Positions 31,842 through 39,732 of a DNA stretch of 48,844 bases are shown one piece after another. The position numbers and the translations under genes were made by a program. The first letter of the stretch is position 1; each line of letters opens with the position of its first letter. Source of the stretch: an uncultured Mycolicibacterium sp. (lineage in GTDB: Bacteria > Actinomycetota > Actinomycetes > Mycobacteriales > Mycobacteriaceae). The stretch is taken from contig NZ_CALDGS010000167.1 in NCBI RefSeq assembly GCF_937941905.1, forward strand, positions 1-48,844, written 5' to 3'. The notes under the pieces were generated by a model that had not been told where the DNA came from, searched no databases, and saw nothing but the letters and a program-made list of their open reading frames with translations.

Positions 31842-33230
31842 ATGACCGTCACCGGGGAGCGAGCACAGATCCGGCTCGAGGACGTCGACTTCAACCGCCG
31901 CGACCACCCGGACAAACCGCTGCGCCCGATCCCGCCCGGCCGCGACTACTTCGCCGACCAGTGGCGCCACATGCGCGAGATGCTGTTCGGCGAGTGGATC
32001 GACATCGACAAGGAGGTCGAGCCCAACGACCTCACCCGCTGGCGCGACGACTACTTCTGGCAGGCCGACGAGCTCATGATCGGCGTCGTCGACATGTTCG
32101 AGCGGATCGGCGCCGAACGCGGCCGCGCGCTGTTCGAACAGGCCCTCACCCGCGGCATCGACACCCTCGACGACCCGCCGGCCGAGCTCGTCGACCTGTT
32201 CGACCACCTCGACAACCTCGCGGGCGAGTTCGACCTGGTCGCGGCCGAGCGCGGCCGGATGCTGGCCCTGTCGAGCACCGTCTGCGCCACCACGATCATC
32301 CGCGGCTGGGCCTTCTACGAGACCGCGATGACCGGCGACATCTCCGCGGCCACCGGTGCGACGGGCCGGTTCGCCGACGACGGCCCGCGCCGGTTCCTGG
32401 AGACCGCCCGGGTGTTCGCCCAGTTCGTCCGGCCCGAGATCTTCGACCGCTGGGCCGAGCCGTTCCAGGACGTGGTGCGGGTGCGGCTCATGCACGCGCT
32501 GGCCAGCCGCGGGCTGCGCCGCAAGTGGGGCGACGCGCTGTACCTGAAGTACGGCGAGCCCATCCCGGTCACCTCGCTGCTCGGCTTCGGCAGCGGCATG
32601 CTGCTCTCCCGGCTCGTCGACCACGCCTTCGGCCGCAAACTCACCGCTCAGCAGCTCGAGGACCTGGCCGAGTACTCCAACTACTCCGCCCGGCTGTGGG
32701 GTGCGCCGGCGCGGCTGCGCCCGGCCAACGGCCTCGAACTCATCAAATCGCTCAACTACGTGCTGGCCCGCGGCGGCAACCCGTCGCCGTGGCGCGCCGA
32801 GCTCGTCGACGCCATCGCCGGGCCGGACCACCTGCGCACGCTCACCGAGGCACTGCCCGGGCCGCTGCGGTGGTTCGTCGCCCGGCACGCCAACCAGATC
32901 ACCGCTACCGTCGCGCTCGTCCCGGCCGGGGTGGTGTTCGGTTACCGCCAGATCGAGGCCATGGTCGCCGACTCGCTGTTCGACCGGCTCGGCTACGACT
33001 GGCAGCGCCGGGTCCGGCTGTTCACCGAGCTCACCCGCCTCAATGTGCGGCTGGCGATACTGGCCGACCGGCTGCCGATCAAGAACCCCATCCGCGAGCA
33101 CCGCCGCCGCGTCGGGGCCGCCGGCCGGGAGCGGGTGGAGATGATGAACAAGGTCGCCGAGCTGCGTCGGATGCGGCTGGACTTCACCCACCACGACCGG
33201 TCCACCAAGGGCGACACCTTCACCGGCTGA
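31842..33230 (+). CDS. DUF2236/MpaB-type haem oxygenase-like protein 2
   Basis: A 462-residue paralogue of the preceding gene with the same haem-site pattern: Arg184 and Thr188 (RRFLET) and His218 (VRLMHAL), again 34 residues apart. The proteins are otherwise well diverged; this one has a longer C-terminus rich in Arg and Glu. A further His-rich end (FTHHDRS) is present. The ATG at 31842 (MTVTGERAQIRLEDVDF) has AGGGGC at normal spacing; the ATG at 31803 would overlap the operator. It has its own promoter, so the pair are co-regulated but not one transcript. No signal peptide. Confidence 0.83.
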   Translation: MTVTGERAQIRLEDVDFNRRDHPDKPLRPIPPGRDYFADQWRHMREMLFGEWIDIDKEVEPNDLTRWRDDYFWQADELMIGVVDMFERIGAERGRALFEQALTRGIDTLDDPPAELVDLFDHLDNLAGEFDLVAAERGRMLALSSTVCATTIIRGWAFYETAMTGDISAATGATGRFADDGPRRFLETARVFAQFVRPEIFDRWAEPFQDVVRVRLMHALASRGLRRKWGDALYLKYGEPIPVTSLLGFGSGMLLSRLVDHAFGRKLTAQQLEDLAEYSNYSARLWGAPARLRPANGLELIKSLNYVLARGGNPSPWRAELVDAIAGPDHLRTLTEALPGPLRWFVARHANQITATVALVPAGVVFGYRQIEAMVADSLFDRLGYDWQRRVRLFTELTRLNVRLAILADRLPIKNPIREHRRRVGAAGRERVEMMNKVAELRRMRLDFTHHDRSTKGDTFTG

Positions 33231-33346
33231 CCGATTCCGGCGTTCGCTTTGCCGGCCCGTGCCCGGCGCCGGTGAACCGCTCGGTATCCCGTTGCTGTGT
33301 TTGCTGATGCCGGTCCGTCGAGGTGGACACGTCCCGGCATCGTCCG

Positions 33347-33352
33347 TAGCCT
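33347..33352 (+). promoter_or_regulatory. Possible -10 of the RipA-like gene
   Basis: TAGCCT at 33347 lies 65 nt before the GTG at 33417, in a 186-nt gap. Upstream, GATGCCGG (33305) and CCGGCATC (33334) form an inverted repeat that brackets the promoter region. The remaining leader is GC-rich; no riboswitch was confirmed in it. Confidence 0.35.
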
Positions 33353-33416
33353 GTCCCGGGGCAACCACCACCGGCGGGCCGAAGTCGGTCCTGGCAGCGA
33401 GGGAAGTGGTATTCGA

Positions 33417-34517
33417 GTGACCGGAGTGCGTCGGACACTTCGGCGCGCGGTGTGCGGTGTAGCGGCCGCGTGCCTGATGACGGCAATCGCACTGGGTGCG
33501 GCCGCTGCCGATCCGGCCGACGACGCGCTGGCCCGAGTGCAGGAACTGTCCAGACAGGCGTTGGCCGGCCGCGAGGCCGTCACCGCCGCCCAGCGCGAGC
33601 TCGACGCCAAGCACGCCGAGCAGGCCGCCGCCGAGGAACGCCACCGCGCCGACCTGGCCACCCTGGAGGCCGTCAACGACCAGCTCGCCCCGCACCAGGC
33701 CGCCGTCGACCGGCTGGCCGCCACCATCTACATGAGCGGACGCACCGGCGCGGGCGCGGCGGTGCTCACCGCGGCCTCGCCGCAGCAGCTCATCGACAAA
33801 CTCGCCATCCAGCGCGTCGTCACCGACCGGATGGCCGACCAGCTGCGCGGGTACCGGGAGGCCAAGGCCCGTGCGACGGCCGCGGCCCGGGCCTCGGAGG
33901 CCTCGGCCGCCGCGGCGCGCGCCGCAGCCGAGCAGGCCGCCGCCCAGCAGGCCGAGCTGAACGCCAAGTGGCAGGAGCTGCTGCGCCAGATCGCCGCCGC
34001 CGAGGCCGAGTACGCCGCGCTCTCGCCGCAGCAGCAGGCGATGCTCGAGGGCGCCCCGCCGCCGGAGGCGCCACCCGCGCCGGACCCGGCGGTCGTCGCG
34101 CTGCCCGGTCCGCCGCCCGACGAGGCGCCGGCGCCGGTGCCGGTGCGCATCGACGTCGTGCCCGAGGCGCTGCCGGTCGGGGTGGCGGTCGAAACCGGGC
34201 TCAAGCCCAACACCATCCTGGTGGCCCGCGCCATCAGCGCCCGGTTCCCGGAGATCCGCCAGATCGGCGGGGTGCGCCCGGACTCCAAGCCGTGGCACCC
34301 CAACGGCCTGGCCATCGACGTGATGATCCCGAACCACAGCAGCCCCGAGGGCATCGCGCTGGGCGACGAGATCCGCGACTACGTGCTGGCCAACGCCGCC
34401 CGGTTCGGGGTGCAGGACGTCATCTGGCGGGGCACCTACTACACGCCGGCCGGCCCCGCCGGCTCCGGCTACGGGCACTTCGACCACGTGCACGTGACGA
34501 CGCTGCCGAGCCGCTGA
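33417..34517 (+). CDS. Exported coiled-coil protein with ARB-07466-like C-terminal domain
   Basis: A 366-residue exported cell-wall protein. The GTG at 33417 starts a signal peptide (TLRRAVCGVAAACLMTAIALGAAAAD). Residues of about 35-210 are a long Ala/Glu/Gln coiled coil like the N-terminal part of RipA and related NlpC/P60 hydrolases. A Pro-rich linker (residues 220-255) leads to a C-terminal domain (ARFPEIRQIGGVRPDSKPWHPNG, GHFDHVHVTT) of the ARB-07466 type found on actinobacterial wall proteins. The conserved His and Asp residues (HPNGLAIDVM, HFDHVHV) resemble a metal-dependent peptidase site. It lacks an NlpC/P60 domain. Probably binds or trims peptidoglycan. Confidence 0.82.
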   Translation: MTGVRRTLRRAVCGVAAACLMTAIALGAAAADPADDALARVQELSRQALAGREAVTAAQRELDAKHAEQAAAEERHRADLATLEAVNDQLAPHQAAVDRLAATIYMSGRTGAGAAVLTAASPQQLIDKLAIQRVVTDRMADQLRGYREAKARATAAARASEASAAAARAAAEQAAAQQAELNAKWQELLRQIAAAEAEYAALSPQQQAMLEGAPPPEAPPAPDPAVVALPGPPPDEAPAPVPVRIDVVPEALPVGVAVETGLKPNTILVARAISARFPEIRQIGGVRPDSKPWHPNGLAIDVMIPNHSSPEGIALGDEIRDYVLANAARFGVQDVIWRGTYYTPAGPAGSGYGHFDHVHVTTLPSR

Positions 34518-34583
34518 CGCGCCGAGATCGACGAAATGGCGGGATCTTCTCGCACTTTTCCGCCCAAAGGTGCGTTTCGGCGC
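34518..34583 (+). repeat. Bipartite intergenic repeat, copy A
   Basis: Begins at the base after the TGA of the RipA-like gene and ends 10 nt before the stop of the convergent HxlR gene. It matches copy B in inverse orientation at about 61 of 66 positions. Relative to the HxlR gene, the CGCCCAAA...TTTCGGCG stem comes first, as at the other two loci. Confidence 0.85.
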
Positions 34584-34593
34584 AACCGGGGGG

Positions 34594-35505
34594 CTAGGCG
34601 GCGGTGACGGCGCTGCCCGCTAGCGGGGCCGTGCACTGGTCGCAGGTCAGCAGCGGGCGGAACGCCCGCCCGCAGCGCAGGTGGGTCTGCTCCAGCGCCG
34701 GGCCCTCCGCGCCGTGGTAGGTGCTCTGCGCCCAGTCGATCGTGGTGGCCACCACCGGATAGAACGCCAGCCCCTTCGGGGTGAGGTGGTACTCCGACCA
34801 GTCGGACCGCTGCGGGTGTGCGGCGGTCTGCAGAATCCCGATGTCGCAGAACGCGCGCAGCCGCTCGGCGACCAGCGGTGCCGGGGCGGTGAGCCGGGAC
34901 TGGAAGTCGCTGAACCGCCGGGTGCCGAGGAACGCCGCGCCCAGGATGGCCGCCGACCAGCGGTTGCCGAACACGGCCATGGTGTGCGGGAACAGGCCCG
35001 CATCCCCGCCGCGCAGCCGCCGCCGTGTGGTGGCCTGCGGCACCGAGCGGGGCCAGCCGCCGCTCGGCCCCCAGCGCGCCTCGATGTCGGCGACCTGCAC
35101 CGGGGCCCGGCAGTGCGCACACACCAGCACCGGGGCGAAATCCGCGCCGCAGTCGGTGTGGCGCATCAGCGGCAGCGCATCGGCGTGGTCGACCCAGGTG
35201 CGCTCCCAGTGCCAGATCGACAGCAGCACCGGCCACAGCCGCCGGCACTCGGGTGTGGGCAGGTACTGCGCGCGCAGCGGGTGCTCCTGGTAGACCTCCC
35301 GGCGCAGCAGCCCGTCGCGCACCAGCGAGCGCAGCCGCGCGGTGAGCACCGCGTTGGAGATCGGCAGCCGGGCGAAGTCACTGAACTTCGTTGCCCCCTG
35401 CAGGGATTCGCGCACCAGCAGCAGGGTCCACTCGTCGCCGAGCAGGCCCAGCATGCGCCCGATGGCGTTCGGGCCACCGGGCTCGAGCGCGAACGGGTCG
35501 GTCAC
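34594..35505 (-). CDS. Tandem HxlR regulator with two Cys-rich ribbons
   Basis: A 303-residue protein made of two HxlR winged-helix units. Unit 1 is GLLGDEWTLLLVRESLQGATKFSDFA with wing region LRREVYQEHPLR; unit 2 is FGNRWSAAILGAAFLGTRRFSDFQ. Each unit is followed by a Cys cluster with the same spacing, C-x8-C-x2-C (CGADFAPVLVCAHC and CGRAFRPLLTCDQC), suggestive of zinc or an oxidant sensor. HxlR proteins normally have one such domain and dimerise; this one is a covalent dimer. The GTG at 35505 overlaps the stop of the carotenoid oxygenase gene as GTGA, so it is coupled to it and probably regulates it. Confidence 0.88.
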   Translation of the reverse strand: MTDPFALEPGGPNAIGRMLGLLGDEWTLLLVRESLQGATKFSDFARLPISNAVLTARLRSLVRDGLLRREVYQEHPLRAQYLPTPECRRLWPVLLSIWHWERTWVDHADALPLMRHTDCGADFAPVLVCAHCRAPVQVADIEARWGPSGGWPRSVPQATTRRRLRGGDAGLFPHTMAVFGNRWSAAILGAAFLGTRRFSDFQSRLTAPAPLVAERLRAFCDIGILQTAAHPQRSDWSEYHLTPKGLAFYPVVATTIDWAQSTYHGAEGPALEQTHLRCGRAFRPLLTCDQCTAPLAGSAVTAA

Positions 35506-36992
35506 CGACCGGGATGCCACTGACGCAGCTCGGCGCCGTCCACCCAGGTCGAATGCGTTCCGCTGCAGATCCGTTCGGGCAGCCGCAGTTTGCACACCGG
35601 ACCGTCGGCGGGCCGGGCGGCGTCGAGCACCACGCAGTAGGAGGCGTCGTCGTTCATGTCCATGGTGAAGGTGACCAGGTAGCCGTCGTCCTCACCGGTG
35701 GAGCCGACCCGCGGCGCCATCGGCGTCTCGCTGAGGAACACCCCGTCGCCGAACGTCACCCGCTCCTGGGCGCCGGTCCGCAGGTCGTGCTTGACCAGCC
35801 CGTCGAACAGGAACTTCCCGGGCACGCCGCTGGCGGCGTAGATGTAGCGGTAGTCGCGGGCCTGCAGGTTCGGGTTGATCATCCCGAACTCGGTGAAGGT
35901 GTCGCTCAGCCGCTCCTCGCTGGCCTTGCCGGTGGTGAGGTTGAACCGCCAACGGTGCAGATGGGATTCGAACAGGTCCAGGCCCAGCCAGCGGAACGCC
36001 GCCTCCTCGATGGAGCGGGCGCCGTGCACCGACGGCGACGGGTTGGCCTGGAAGAACCCGTCGAGCACGATCTCGTCGCCGTCCTCGTAGGCGTTGGTGA
36101 AGTGCAGCACGTAGGTCGGGTCGGTCTCGAACCACATCACCTTCGAGCGGTCGCCGTGCCGCGGCACCACCGCCCAGCGCGACGGCAGCTCGGGGAAGAA
36201 CCGGGGCAGGTGCAGGTCGTGCTTGAGCAGCTCCGGATCCCAGAACAGCGGCAGGTCGTTGAAGATGACGTAGTTATCGGTGAACGCCATGTCGTGCGGC
36301 ATGCGCGGGCCGGGCAGCTCGACGTCGTCGAGGTGCAGCAGGTTGCCGTCCTTGTCGACGGTGCCCCACTTCAGGAACGGGGACTCCTTGCTGTAGCTGA
36401 AGAACAGCAGCTCACCGGTCACCGGGTCGACCTTGGGATGCGCCGACACCCCCCAGGCCGGGATACGGCCGCCGAAGGTCTCCTTGCCCAGCGTCTCGGC
36501 GGTGTAGGGGTCCACCCGGTACAGGTCGCCGCACAGGTAGAAGCTGGTCAGCGCCACGCCGCGGTGCACGACGACGTCGGTGCTCGAGGCGTCCTTCATC
36601 CGGCCGCGCGCGCCCCAGCCGTCGGTGCGCTCGGCGTCCGAGGGGTTCTCGATGAACCCCGCCCACAGCGACCGGCCCGCCTCCTGCTCGGCGAGGAACC
36701 CGTCGGTGCGGACGAACTTGTTGTGGTAGTTGGCCTTTCCGTCGCGGAACTCGATGCAGTGCAGCATCCCGTCGCCGTCGAACGGGTGGTAGTGCTTGAT
36801 CGCCGGGTGCAGCGGGTTCTCGGTCTGGCGCAGATACACCCCGTCGAGGTCGTCGGGCACCTTGCCCTCCACCACCTCGAGGTCGAGCGCGCGCCACTCG
36901 TTGCGCTGCGGCCGCCACGGACCGGTGCGGTAGGGATGGTCGTCGTCGGCCGGCAGGGTCGAGCTGAAGGTCGCGAGCAGTTCGACGTCCAC
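35502..36992 (-). CDS. Carotenoid/stilbene cleavage oxygenase family protein
   Basis: A 496-residue non-haem iron oxygenase of the RPE65/carotenoid cleavage family, which splits conjugated double bonds of carotenoids, apocarotenoids or stilbenes to aldehydes. The four iron-binding His lie in the conserved segments SAHPKVD, MPHDMAFT, VLHFTNAYE and CSGTHSTW. The N-terminus VPDDLDGVYLRQTENPLHP is also typical. GTG at 36992 is preceded by GGGAGG 5 nt upstream; an ATG at 37019 has no such site. Upstream on the minus strand are TTGACA and TAGCTT 18 nt apart, with a perfect palindrome on the -35. Confidence 0.9.
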   Translation of the reverse strand: MDVELLATFSSTLPADDDHPYRTGPWRPQRNEWRALDLEVVEGKVPDDLDGVYLRQTENPLHPAIKHYHPFDGDGMLHCIEFRDGKANYHNKFVRTDGFLAEQEAGRSLWAGFIENPSDAERTDGWGARGRMKDASSTDVVVHRGVALTSFYLCGDLYRVDPYTAETLGKETFGGRIPAWGVSAHPKVDPVTGELLFFSYSKESPFLKWGTVDKDGNLLHLDDVELPGPRMPHDMAFTDNYVIFNDLPLFWDPELLKHDLHLPRFFPELPSRWAVVPRHGDRSKVMWFETDPTYVLHFTNAYEDGDEIVLDGFFQANPSPSVHGARSIEEAAFRWLGLDLFESHLHRWRFNLTTGKASEERLSDTFTEFGMINPNLQARDYRYIYAASGVPGKFLFDGLVKHDLRTGAQERVTFGDGVFLSETPMAPRVGSTGEDDGYLVTFTMDMNDDASYCVVLDAARPADGPVCKLRLPERICSGTHSTWVDGAELRQWHPGR

Positions 36993-37037
36993 GGTGCCTC
37001 CCGGAGGGTGTTGGAACACGTGCTCCGCAAGCTACTG

Positions 37038-37058
37038 TTGACAGAGTCACTCTGTCAA
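37038..37058. promoter_or_regulatory. Perfect 21-bp palindrome in divergent promoter
   Basis: TTGACAGAGT and ACTCTGTCAA flank one central base. It lies between the carotenoid oxygenase gene (minus) and the thiolase-like gene (plus), 45 and 15 nt from their starts, and supplies the -35 TTGACA for the minus promoter with TAGCTT at 37029-37034. Size and symmetry suit a TetR-type repressor; no TetR gene is adjacent. Confidence 0.7.
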
Positions 37059-37073
37059 TTGAACGATGTGGGG

Positions 37074-38285
37074 GTGACCGAAGGTGTGTGGATCGTCGGG
37101 GCGTACCAGAGCGACTTCGCGCGCAACCTGACCAAGGAGGGCCGCGGGTTCGCCGACCTGACCGCCGAGGTGGTGGCGGCGACGCTGGAATCGGCCGGGG
37201 TCGACCCGGCCGACGTGGGGGTGATCCACGTCGGCAACGCCTTCGGCGAGCTGTTCACCGGCCAGGGCCACCTCGGTGCGATGCCGGCGACGGTGGAACC
37301 GGCGCTGTGGGGCGTGCCGTCGGCGCGGCACGAGGCGGCCTGCGCGTCCGGCAGCGTGGCCACCCGGGCGGCGATCGCCGACCTGCGGGCCGGATTCGCC
37401 GACGTCGCGCTGGTGCTCGGCCTCGAACTGGAGAAGACGGTGCCCGGCCCGGTCGGTGCCGGCCACATGCTGGCCGCGGCCTGGGTGGGGCACGAGGGCG
37501 AGGGCGCGACGAACATCTGGGCCTCGGTGTTCTCGCAGGTCGCCGACGAGTACGACCGCCGCTGGGGTCTCGACCACGCCCATCTCGACGCGATCGCGGC
37601 GAACAACTACGCCAACGCCAAACGCAACCCGAACGCCCAGAGCCGGGCCTGGACCATCCCCGACCCGGCCGATGCCGCGGCCAACCCCGTGGTGGAGGGC
37701 CGGCTGCGGCGCACCGACTGCAGCCAGCTCACCGACGGCGGGGCGGGCCTGGTCCTGGTCACCGACCGCTACCTGCGTGAGCATCCGGGCCTGCGGCCGC
37801 TGGCCCGCATCGAGGGCTTCGGGCAGCGCACCGTCGGGCTCGGGCTGGCCCAGAAGCTCGGCCGCGACCCCGACTCGCCGTACGTCATGCCGCACGTGCG
37901 CGCGGCCGTGCAGCAGGCCTTCGACCGGGCCCGGGTCACCCTCGACGACCTCGACGGGTTCGAGGTGCACGACTGCTTCACCCCGAGCGAGTACCTGGCC
38001 ATCGACCATCTCGGGCTGACCGAGCCGGGCCGCTCCTGGCAGGCCGTGGCGGACGGCACCATCGCGATCGGCGGCCGGTTCCCGATCAACCCCAGCGGCG
38101 GGCTGATCGGCGGCGGCCACCCGGTCGGGGCGACCGGCGTGCGGATGCTCGTCGACGCGGCCAAGCAGGTCAGCGGCACCGCCGGCGAGTACCAGGTGCC
38201 CGGGGCGCGGCGGTTCGGCACGCTCAACATCGGCGGCAGCACCGCCACCACGTTCTGCTACGTGGTCGCCGCGGCGCAGCCCTGA
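37074..38285 (+). CDS. Thiolase-like (SCP-x/lipid-transfer type) acyl-CoA enzyme
   Basis: A 403-residue thiolase-superfamily protein. The reactive Cys is in HEAACASGSVA near residue 90, the HDCF motif (EVHDCFTPSEYLAID) replaces the classical NEAFA, and the C-terminal site is GGLIGGGHPVGATGVRM. This set is typical of the SCP2-thiolase group that cleaves branched or sterol-derived 3-ketoacyl-CoAs, so it likely acts in beta-oxidation. The GTG at 37074 was chosen because the conserved sequence begins there (VWIVGAYQSDFARN); the ribosome-binding sequence is poor and GTG at 37068 is possible. Convergent with LysR with no gap. Confidence 0.87.
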   Translation: MTEGVWIVGAYQSDFARNLTKEGRGFADLTAEVVAATLESAGVDPADVGVIHVGNAFGELFTGQGHLGAMPATVEPALWGVPSARHEAACASGSVATRAAIADLRAGFADVALVLGLELEKTVPGPVGAGHMLAAAWVGHEGEGATNIWASVFSQVADEYDRRWGLDHAHLDAIAANNYANAKRNPNAQSRAWTIPDPADAAANPVVEGRLRRTDCSQLTDGGAGLVLVTDRYLREHPGLRPLARIEGFGQRTVGLGLAQKLGRDPDSPYVMPHVRAAVQQAFDRARVTLDDLDGFEVHDCFTPSEYLAIDHLGLTEPGRSWQAVADGTIAIGGRFPINPSGGLIGGGHPVGATGVRMLVDAAKQVSGTAGEYQVPGARRFGTLNIGGSTATTFCYVVAAAQP

Positions 38286-39212
38286 TCACCCGGTAGGGCG
38301 CAGTTCCGCCGAGATCCGGGCGGCCGCCTCGCGGATCAGCCCGGTGACCGAGGTCACCAGACCGTCCGGTGATCCGGTGCGCGAGTAACTGCGCAGGACG
38401 ATGCGGCGGGTCCCCAGCCCGGGGACGTCGATGATGTCCAGGCCCTCGGCGGGCTGGCCGTGCAGCGCCAGCATCGGCAGCACCGCGATGCCCTCACCGG
38501 CGGCGGCCAACGCCAGGGTGGTCTGGACCGCCTGGCAGCGGTGCACCGTCGGGTGTCCGGTGCCGGACATCCGGTTGAGCCGGTCGATCGCCTGGGCCGC
38601 GGCCGCCTCGGTATCGGCGCCGAGCCAGGGCAGGCCGACCCGGCGCAGGTCCAGCACGTCCGAGAGCAGGGTGCCGGCCGGCCCGACGAGCTTCCACGGC
38701 TCGTCGAGCAGCGGTACCTCGGTCATCCGTTTGGGCAGCGCCTTCTGCGGCTCGCCGGTGTCGAACTCGACGATCGCGATGTCGACCTCGCCCGCGGTCA
38801 GCGCGCGCAGCAGCGGTTCGCGTTCGCCCTCGATCACCTCGAAATGCACACCGGGCAGCGCCTCGCGCCAGCGGCGCAGATTGGGCGCGATCGCCACCGA
38901 GATGAAGCTCTGGAAGCTCCCGATCCGGATCACGCCGCGCAGCTCGGTCTCGCCGCTGGCGATCTGCGCGGTGACATCGGCCAGGGTGCGCTCGATCTGC
39001 TGGGCCGCCTCGGCGAGCAGCAGGCCTGCCGGGGTGAGCGTGGAGCCCTGCGGTTTTCGGTTCAGCAGGCGGGCTCCGGTTTCCCGCTCGAGCCGGGCGA
39101 TCTGCTGGGAGACCGCCGACGGTGTCATGTGCAACTCGTCGGCCGCGGCGTTGACTCCGCCACAGCGCGCGACCGCCAGGAGGTAGGTCAGCCTGCGCGG
39201 ATCGACAACCAT
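38286..39212 (-). CDS. LysR-family transcriptional regulator
   Basis: A 308-residue LysR regulator. The helix-turn-helix (GGVNAAADELHMTPSAVSQQIARLE) is at about residues 18-42, and the C-terminal periplasmic-binding-like effector domain runs from about residue 90 (GVIRIGSFQSFIS). ATG at 39212. Its stop abuts the stop of the convergent thiolase gene. It is divergent from a small membrane protein gene with an AT-rich palindrome just upstream of its start, so it likely regulates itself and that gene. Effector unknown. Confidence 0.92.
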   Translation of the reverse strand: MVVDPRRLTYLLAVARCGGVNAAADELHMTPSAVSQQIARLERETGARLLNRKPQGSTLTPAGLLLAEAAQQIERTLADVTAQIASGETELRGVIRIGSFQSFISVAIAPNLRRWREALPGVHFEVIEGEREPLLRALTAGEVDIAIVEFDTGEPQKALPKRMTEVPLLDEPWKLVGPAGTLLSDVLDLRRVGLPWLGADTEAAAAQAIDRLNRMSGTGHPTVHRCQAVQTTLALAAAGEGIAVLPMLALHGQPAEGLDIIDVPGLGTRRIVLRSYSRTGSPDGLVTSVTGLIREAAARISAELRPTG

Positions 39213-39216
39213 TCGT

Positions 39217-39242
39217 AAATACTAAACACCCGGTACATATTT
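39217..39242. promoter_or_regulatory. Candidate LysR autoregulatory site
   Basis: AAATACT (39217-39223) and CATATTT (39236-39242) form an imperfect AT-rich palindrome with a 12-nt spacer, unusual in this GC-rich context. It starts 5 nt upstream of the lysR-type start codon. Binding is inferred from position. Confidence 0.4.
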
Positions 39243-39313
39243 ATTCAATTGTCATTAATCCAGTCGACTCGTAGCCTGGGGGCGTTACGAGATAGCTGAT
39301 TTGGAGGTAGAAG

Positions 39314-39616
39314 GTGATCCCGGCAACACTCGGATGGATCGGGATCTGCGGGACATTCGTTGCATACGTGATGGTTTCGCGCGGACAGATGCGCGCTGAC
39401 TCACTTCGGTACGGCATGTTGAATGCCGTCGGCGGATTGCTGGCCGGCATCTCGGCCGCGCTGTACGGGGCGTGGCCGAGCGCGGCATCAAGTTTTCTCT
39501 GGGGTGCGGTCGGGGCTGCCACGGTGGCCCGGGCGGCCTGGCGCCGGCGCGGTGTGATCGGTGGGCCCGTCCGCCCGGAGGGTGTCGAGCCCGTCTCGTT
39601 GCGGACCGCCGCATAG
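39314..39616 (+). CDS. Small membrane protein, CBU_0592-like
   Basis: A 100-residue membrane protein with about three hydrophobic segments: GWIGICGTFVAYVMV, LNAVGGLLAGISAALYG and SFLWGAVGAATVARAAW, then a short basic tail. The arrangement resembles the CBU_0592 family of unknown function. GTG at 39314 has GGAGG 6 nt upstream. It is divergent from the LysR gene across a 101-nt gap. No function can be assigned. Confidence 0.7.
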   Translation: MIPATLGWIGICGTFVAYVMVSRGQMRADSLRYGMLNAVGGLLAGISAALYGAWPSAASSFLWGAVGAATVARAAWRRRGVIGGPVRPEGVEPVSLRTAA

Positions 39617-39682
39617 CCCTGCGGTCGACCGCCCCGAACGCTGCGAACTCTCCGGAAACGCCTGCGCGCGACCCCCTCCCCG

Positions 39683-39700
39683 TGACAACCTTGGTTGTCA
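39683..39700. promoter_or_regulatory. Perfect 18-bp palindrome upstream of the lipase-like gene
   Basis: TGACAACC and GGTTGTCA flank TT, 33 nt before the GTG at 39733. The half-site GTTGTCA is shared with the operators at 30370 and 31783. A repressor site is the simplest reading. Confidence 0.6.
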
Positions 39701-39732
39701 TCACCGCTGGGTAGAGAGGGAGTCCGACGGAA

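Noticed and set aside
33231..33416. c-di-AMP (ydaO) riboswitch upstream of the RipA-like gene
   Set aside because: Such riboswitches precede rpf and NlpC/P60 genes in actinobacteria and the gap is of suitable size, but I could not fit the conserved core by eye; a covariance search would decide.
30399..34493. A 1364-codon open frame on the minus strand across the DUF2236 genes
   Set aside because: It is antisense to two clear genes, has no recognisable domain and shows the Arg/Gly/His/Val-biased composition of shadow frames in very GC-rich DNA.
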